From Acidimicrobiaceae bacterium (lineage in GTDB: Bacteria > Actinomycetota > Acidimicrobiia > Acidimicrobiales > RAAP-2), in assembly GCA_003132205.1 (NCBI GenBank), contig PKWY01000033.1, forward strand, positions 207,197 through 263,975: a stretch of DNA of 56,779 nt, read 5' to 3'. The notes under the pieces were generated by a model that did not search any database, was not told where the DNA came from, and saw only the letters and a program-made list of their open reading frames with translations. This document shows, piece after piece, positions 53,140-56,779 of this stretch. The translations under genes were made by a program, and so were the position numbers. The stretch's first letter is position 1; each line of letters starts with the position of its first letter.

Positions 53140-54321
53140 TTACTGCGTCTCGATCTCTTCACGGCTGATGCCGAGGAAGTACAGCACCGCGTCCAGGTAC
53201 GGCACCGACAACGCGGCGTCGGCGTGCTCTTGCACGACGGGCTTGGCGTTGAAGGCGATCCCGAGCCCGGCGACCGAGATCATATCGATATCGTTCGCAC
53301 CGTCGCCTACCGCCACGGTCTGCTCGAGCGGAACGCCGACCTCCTTCGCAAAGCGCTCGAGCGCCCGGGCCTTGCCCGCGCGGTCAACGATCGGCGCGGC
53401 GAGCCGGCCCGTCAGCTTTCCATCGATGATCTCGAGCCGATTCGCCTCGAGGTGGTCGACGTGGAGCTCGGCGAGCAGCGGCGCGAGGACCTCCACGAAT
53501 CCTCCGGACACCACCGCCGGCACGTAGCCGAGTCGATGCAGCGTGTGCAGAAGCGTGCGTGCGCCGGGCGTGAGCTTCAGCTTGGCGCGAACGTCGTTGA
53601 TCACGGACTCCGGAAGTCCCGCCAGCAGCGCCACGCGTCGGCGCAGTGATTCGGCGAAATCAATCTCCCCGGCCATGGCCGCCTCGGTGATCTTGGAGAC
53701 CTCCTCGGCGCAGCCGCAGGCGTCGGCGAGCAGGTCGATGACCTCCTGCTGGAGCAGCGTCGAGTCCGCGTCCATGACGACCAGGTGCTTGGCCCGACGG
53801 TGAAGCCCCGCCCGCTGGACCGCGAGGTCGAGATTCGCGCTCTTCGCGACGGCCGCCAGCGCTTCGCGCAGGCCACTCTCCTCGGGCCCGCGAATCACCA
53901 GTTCGTAGCAGTCAACGGGGTAGCTCGCCAAGTGCACGATCCGCTCGCACGTGGAATCGCTCTTCGCGATGGCTCCGAAGATCTGCTCGAGCTGGAGCGC
54001 GCTGATGGACGGGGCGAGAAGGGTCACGAGGAGTCGCCCGCCGTGCACGACGTCGCTCGGGTTGACCAGCTGCACGGTGGCGCTGATTCCCTCGCCGACG
54101 ATGTTGCGCGCATGGAGCGCCTCTTCAATCTCGCCGGGGCCGACCGAGCTGTCGACGACGATCTCGGCGCACAGCACCAGGGTCCCGCGGATGGTGATCT
54201 GGGCCACGTCGATCACGTGGGCGTTCCTCTCGCTCAACGACGAGAGGGCGGCGAACAGCTCAGCACCGACGCCGACCCGGTCCGGCCCACTCACGGTGAC
54301 GAGATAGGTCGACTTTGCCAT
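53140..54321 (-). CDS. serB: Phosphoserine phosphatase with ACT domains
   Basis: A 393-residue enzyme: two ACT-like domains (about residues 1-85 and 95-170) that usually bind serine as feedback, then a HAD domain with DADST (184-188), SGGF and the late GDGANDIDM. It makes serine from phosphoserine. Leaderless start. It reads toward the esterase gene. Confidence 0.93.
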   Translation of the reverse strand: MAKSTYLVTVSGPDRVGVGAELFAALSSLSERNAHVIDVAQITIRGTLVLCAEIVVDSSVGPGEIEEALHARNIVGEGISATVQLVNPSDVVHGGRLLVTLLAPSISALQLEQIFGAIAKSDSTCERIVHLASYPVDCYELVIRGPEESGLREALAAVAKSANLDLAVQRAGLHRRAKHLVVMDADSTLLQQEVIDLLADACGCAEEVSKITEAAMAGEIDFAESLRRRVALLAGLPESVINDVRAKLKLTPGARTLLHTLHRLGYVPAVVSGGFVEVLAPLLAELHVDHLEANRLEIIDGKLTGRLAAPIVDRAGKARALERFAKEVGVPLEQTVAVGDGANDIDMISVAGLGIAFNAKPVVQEHADAALSVPYLDAVLYFLGISREEIETQ

Positions 54322-54327
54322 ATGACG

Positions 54328-54333
54328 AGCGTA
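54328..54333 (-). promoter_or_regulatory. -10 box of leaderless serB gene
   Basis: TACGCT on the minus strand, 6 nt before the ATG at 54321. Confidence 0.55.
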
Positions 54334-54351
54334 GAGGCTGCGACGAGTCCA

Positions 54352-55629
54352 TCACTTCGAATAGTCGTCCCTCGCGCGAAGTTCACGAACGGCAGCGACA
54401 TTGACATCGGTTCGAGCGTCGAAGGTCCACAGCCTCGGCAGCGCCGCGGTCACGATCCCCACCGAGCCGGTGCAGGCGAGGCCACCGAAGGTGAGCGAGA
54501 AGCGCAAGGTCGTCCACGCCGCCATGACGCCCGCCCGGAACTGACCAGCGGTGGGTCCGAGCGAGTAGGAGATCATCTCAATCCCGGCCATCCGCCCCCT
54601 CGTGTCGGGCGGAATCGACTCGTTCCACATCGTCGAGCGGAACACGCCGCTGATCGAGTCCGCACCGCCGGCGATGACGAGTCCGAGTAGGACCAGCCAA
54701 AGCATCGACGAGTAGCCAAAGACCGCGATGCCCAGTCCCCAGATGGACGCCGCCACAACTATTGCGCGCCCGTAGCGGTGGACCCTTCGGGTCCAACTCG
54801 ACGTCAACGTCGCCACGAGCGCACCGAGCGGCAGCGCGCAGTAGAGCACCGCCAGCGCGTACGTCTCATGGAAACGGGCCGCCACGAACGGCAGCATGAC
54901 GACTGGAAAGGCCAAGATCATGGCCAGAAGGTCGATCACGTACGTGCCGACTATGTCGGGCCGCGAGCGCGCGTAGCGAAGCCCGTCCTTCATCGCAGCG
55001 AAGTCCCCGCCTTCGAACGATGGAGCCGACGATGTCGCCCTCAGCGAGAACAGGAGAAGGAGCGAGAACGTGAACGTCACGAGGTTCGCCGCGTAGACCG
55101 ACGCCGGTCCAATCGCGACGGCGGCGAGTCCTCCAAGGGCCGGACCGATGATCGAGGCGGTGGTGTAGCGGATATTGGACAGGATCGAAGCGGAACGCTG
55201 CAGGTCGTGGGGCACGAACATCTGATTCAGAGCATCAATGCTCGGGCTCTGCATGCTCGACGCCGCGGCGGCGAGCATGGCGTCGCAGTAGAGGATCCAC
55301 ACCTGGGGATGGCTCAGCAAGGCGTTCACGAAGAGCACCACCGTGGTCACCATCAAGAGTTGCTCCATCGAGATGATCAGCCGACGGCGATTGAGCCGGT
55401 CCGCGAGGACCCCTCCGTAGAGACCGAACACCACGAGCGGGACGAGCTCGACCAAACCCAGCGCCCCGACCTTCAACGGAGAATCCGTCAATTGCTTAAG
55501 TTGAAAGGGCACGACGACGTACGTGGCTTGGCTGCCCAGCGCGCTGATGAAGCCCGCGAAGTAGAGACGGCGGTACTGCTTGGAGACACGAAGTGGGGTG
55601 AGGTCGACGCCGAGTTTGCGTTTGTTCAC
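54352..55629 (-). CDS. MFS transporter (MFS_3, EntS-like)
   Basis: A 425-residue transporter with about 12 membrane segments, starting RRLYFAGFISALGSQATYVV and with the loop GGVLADRLNRRRLI. This resembles EntS-like exporters; the substrate is unknown. The GTG start overlaps the acyltransferase stop (GTGA). Confidence 0.87.
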   Translation of the reverse strand: MNKRKLGVDLTPLRVSKQYRRLYFAGFISALGSQATYVVVPFQLKQLTDSPLKVGALGLVELVPLVVFGLYGGVLADRLNRRRLIISMEQLLMVTTVVLFVNALLSHPQVWILYCDAMLAAAASSMQSPSIDALNQMFVPHDLQRSASILSNIRYTTASIIGPALGGLAAVAIGPASVYAANLVTFTFSLLLLFSLRATSSAPSFEGGDFAAMKDGLRYARSRPDIVGTYVIDLLAMILAFPVVMLPFVAARFHETYALAVLYCALPLGALVATLTSSWTRRVHRYGRAIVVAASIWGLGIAVFGYSSMLWLVLLGLVIAGGADSISGVFRSTMWNESIPPDTRGRMAGIEMISYSLGPTAGQFRAGVMAAWTTLRFSLTFGGLACTGSVGIVTAALPRLWTFDARTDVNVAAVRELRARDDYSK

Positions 55630-56270
55630 GCCGGAGCCGCCCCGGGTTGCCAGCCGGTCGCGGGATCGTAGTGCCGTAGAACCTTCGCCGGCACTCCACC
55701 GAGCACCACGTGATCGGGGAACGTGCCCCTCACGACGGCCCCGGCCGCGACGACAGTGTTCCGACCGAGCACCGTGCCCGGCAGAATCACCACGTTCGCC
55801 CCGAGCCAGCTACCCGAGCCAATGCGCACCGCGGCTTCTTGAGGCGTCTGCCAGCCGACCGGAGCGTTGGGGTCGTCGTAAGAATGATTCTGATCGGTGA
55901 TGTACACGTAAGGGCCCGTCTGTATCTCGTCGCCGAGCTCGATGGACCAATGGCCAATGATGTGCGATCCACGCCCGATGATGCACTTCCTACCAATGGC
56001 GACCGTCGGGCAAAGCAGCATCTCCTGGTCACCGCTTATCCCGGCGGTGAGACACACATTCGGACCGATAAGCGTTTCGTCGCCAATGGAGAGGTAGCGC
56101 TCGTTGTAGACGACGCCCTGGGGGGCCATGAGGGCCGCGCGGTCGCCGAAGTAGTGGAACTTCTTCGCGTACGGGTCGCTGGGGCCGACGGTCGCGACCT
56201 TGTTGAAGTAACGGCGCGCGCGACGAATCCGTTCACCCAGGAACTGATGGAAGCGGATACGCAGACTCAC
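55626..56270 (-). CDS. Hexapeptide-repeat acyltransferase (LbetaH)
   Basis: A 214-residue acetyltransferase-like protein with left-handed helix repeats (IGPNVCLTAG, IGRKCIIGRG, LGANVVILPGTVLGRNTVVAAGAVV) and the insert DQNHSYDDPNAPVG, as in sugar O-acetyltransferases. It may act on cell-surface sugars. Leaderless GTG start. It is coupled to the MFS exporter gene. Confidence 0.87.
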   Translation of the reverse strand: MSLRIRFHQFLGERIRRARRYFNKVATVGPSDPYAKKFHYFGDRAALMAPQGVVYNERYLSIGDETLIGPNVCLTAGISGDQEMLLCPTVAIGRKCIIGRGSHIIGHWSIELGDEIQTGPYVYITDQNHSYDDPNAPVGWQTPQEAAVRIGSGSWLGANVVILPGTVLGRNTVVAAGAVVRGTFPDHVVLGGVPAKVLRHYDPATGWQPGAAPA

Positions 56271-56277
56271 CCGGGCA

Positions 56278-56283
56278 ACGCTA
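56278..56283 (-). promoter_or_regulatory. -10 box of leaderless acyltransferase gene
   Basis: TAGCGT on the minus strand, 7 nt before the GTG at 56270. Confidence 0.5.
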
Positions 56284-56397
56284 CCTTCAACCGCACGGTG
56301 ACGGCCTGCACGCGGTGCGACCTCGGGAAGAGGTCCCGAGTCTGTCGATCATTGACGCCGATCTTGACGCTCAGAGTTGCGCGATCCGATCCACATG

Positions 56398-56431
56398 GAA
56401 CATGCCCGGCGCACGGGCACCGGGCATGTTC
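56398..56431 (-). terminator. Hairpin after recA
   Basis: GAACATGCCCGG and its complement form a 12-bp stem around a 10-nt loop, 12 bp downstream of the recA stop. A likely terminator or transcript end, although no U-run follows. Confidence 0.6.
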
Positions 56432-56443
56432 GCGTGAGTCGTC

Positions 56444-56779
56444 TCAGTCGAGCGAGATCGGAGAGTCGATATCGATCTCGTTGACGGCGCCTACCACATC
56501 CGGTGCGAGCGAATTCGCCAGATGCTCGCGCACGCGCCCGTCAATTTCGGCCATGGTCTGAGGATTCTCGCGCAGGAAATTCTTCACGTTCTCACGGCCC
56601 TGGCCCATTTGTTCGCCCTCGTAGGTGAACCACGCGCCGGCCTTCTTGACGAAGCCCAGCTCGACTGCGACGTCAAGCACCGAGCCTTCGCGGCTGATGC
56701 CCTGGCCGTACATGATGTCGAACTCGGCCTGCTTGAAAGGAGAGGCGCACTTGTTCTTCACGACCTTGACGCGAGTAGG
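56444..56779 (-). CDS. recA: Recombinase RecA, C-terminal part (cut by window edge)
   Basis: The 111 visible residues run from TRVKVVKNK through [18 protein letters not shown] and the C-terminal domain with [19 protein letters not shown] to the acidic tail. These match the L2-distal part and the C-terminal lid of RecA. The protein drives homologous recombination and SOS induction. The 5-prime part lies beyond the right edge. Confidence 0.96.
   Translation of the reverse strand, partial: PTRVKVVKNKCASPFKQAEFDIMYGQGISREGSVLDVAVELGFVKKAGAWFTYEGEQMGQGRENVKNFLRENPQTMAEIDGRVREHLANSLAPDVVGAVNEIDIDSPISLD

Noticed and set aside
1..56779. CRISPR arrays, tRNA or rRNA genes, prophage or transposase
   Set aside because: No regular spaced repeats, no recognisable RNA gene, no transposase or integrase motifs seen on either strand by eye.

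Overview
The window is about 57 kb of gene-dense, GC-rich chromosome from an actinobacterium. The gene families (BMP-type nucleoside importer, DHA2 drug exporters, ferredoxin/P450 pairs, ABC-F EttA, two-ACT SerB) and the many leaderless starts, with a TANNNT -10 box 5 to 8 nt before ATG or GTG, fit Actinomycetota. Acidimicrobiia or a related uncultured lineage is my guess, not proven. There are no rRNA, tRNA, CRISPR, phage or insertion sequences that I can see. No stretch over 300 bp lacks a gene; the longest gap (17951-18249) appears to hold a decayed small gene.

Layout. 1-2118: the start of an acyl-CoA dehydrogenase (cut by the window edge), then a convergent NfeD / SPFH pair. 2119-4190: a sulfur-relay-like operon (SQR-like flavoprotein, TusE/DsrC-like protein, DsrE-like protein). 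4454-17382: housekeeping and accessory singles (cyclopropane fatty acid synthase, a broken DUF429 gene, P-loop kinase, acetyltransferases, SRPBCC proteins, methyltransferase, two zinc-ribbon membrane proteins, MFS exporter with divergent MarR regulator and palindromic operator, small membrane proteins, inorganic pyrophosphatase). 17552-25338: 3-hydroxyacyl-CoA dehydrogenase, PurU, tryptophan-to-kynurenine genes (TDO and kynureninase), EttA and a second DHA2 exporter.

25514-41189 is the centrepiece: a nucleoside uptake and catabolism supercluster. A BMP substrate-binding protein, a double ATPase and two permeases import nucleosides. PsuK/PsuG degrade pseudouridine. Cytidine deaminase, thymidine phosphorylase, adenosine deaminase and purine nucleoside phosphorylase deaminate or split nucleosides. 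A phosphohexomutase-fold protein probably serves as the pentomutase, DeoC cleaves deoxyribose-5-phosphate, and a tandem aldehyde dehydrogenase pair (one catalytic, one cysteine-free half-length partner, resembling a split ALDH16) probably handles acetaldehyde. Transcription is divergent from a 25-bp gap between psuG and cdd in which two -10 boxes overlap.

41235-43609: dTDP-rhamnose genes rfbC, rfbB and divergent rfbA (no rfbD seen). 43633-49537: alpha/beta hydrolase, RidA, a small GatC/AtzG-like protein coupled to an amidase, BioY, an enoyl-CoA hydratase/isomerase and an aminopeptidase P. 49542-56270: two tandem P450s with their ferredoxin, an HSL-type hydrolase, SerB, an MFS exporter and a hexapeptide acyltransferase. 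The window ends in the C-terminal part of recA.
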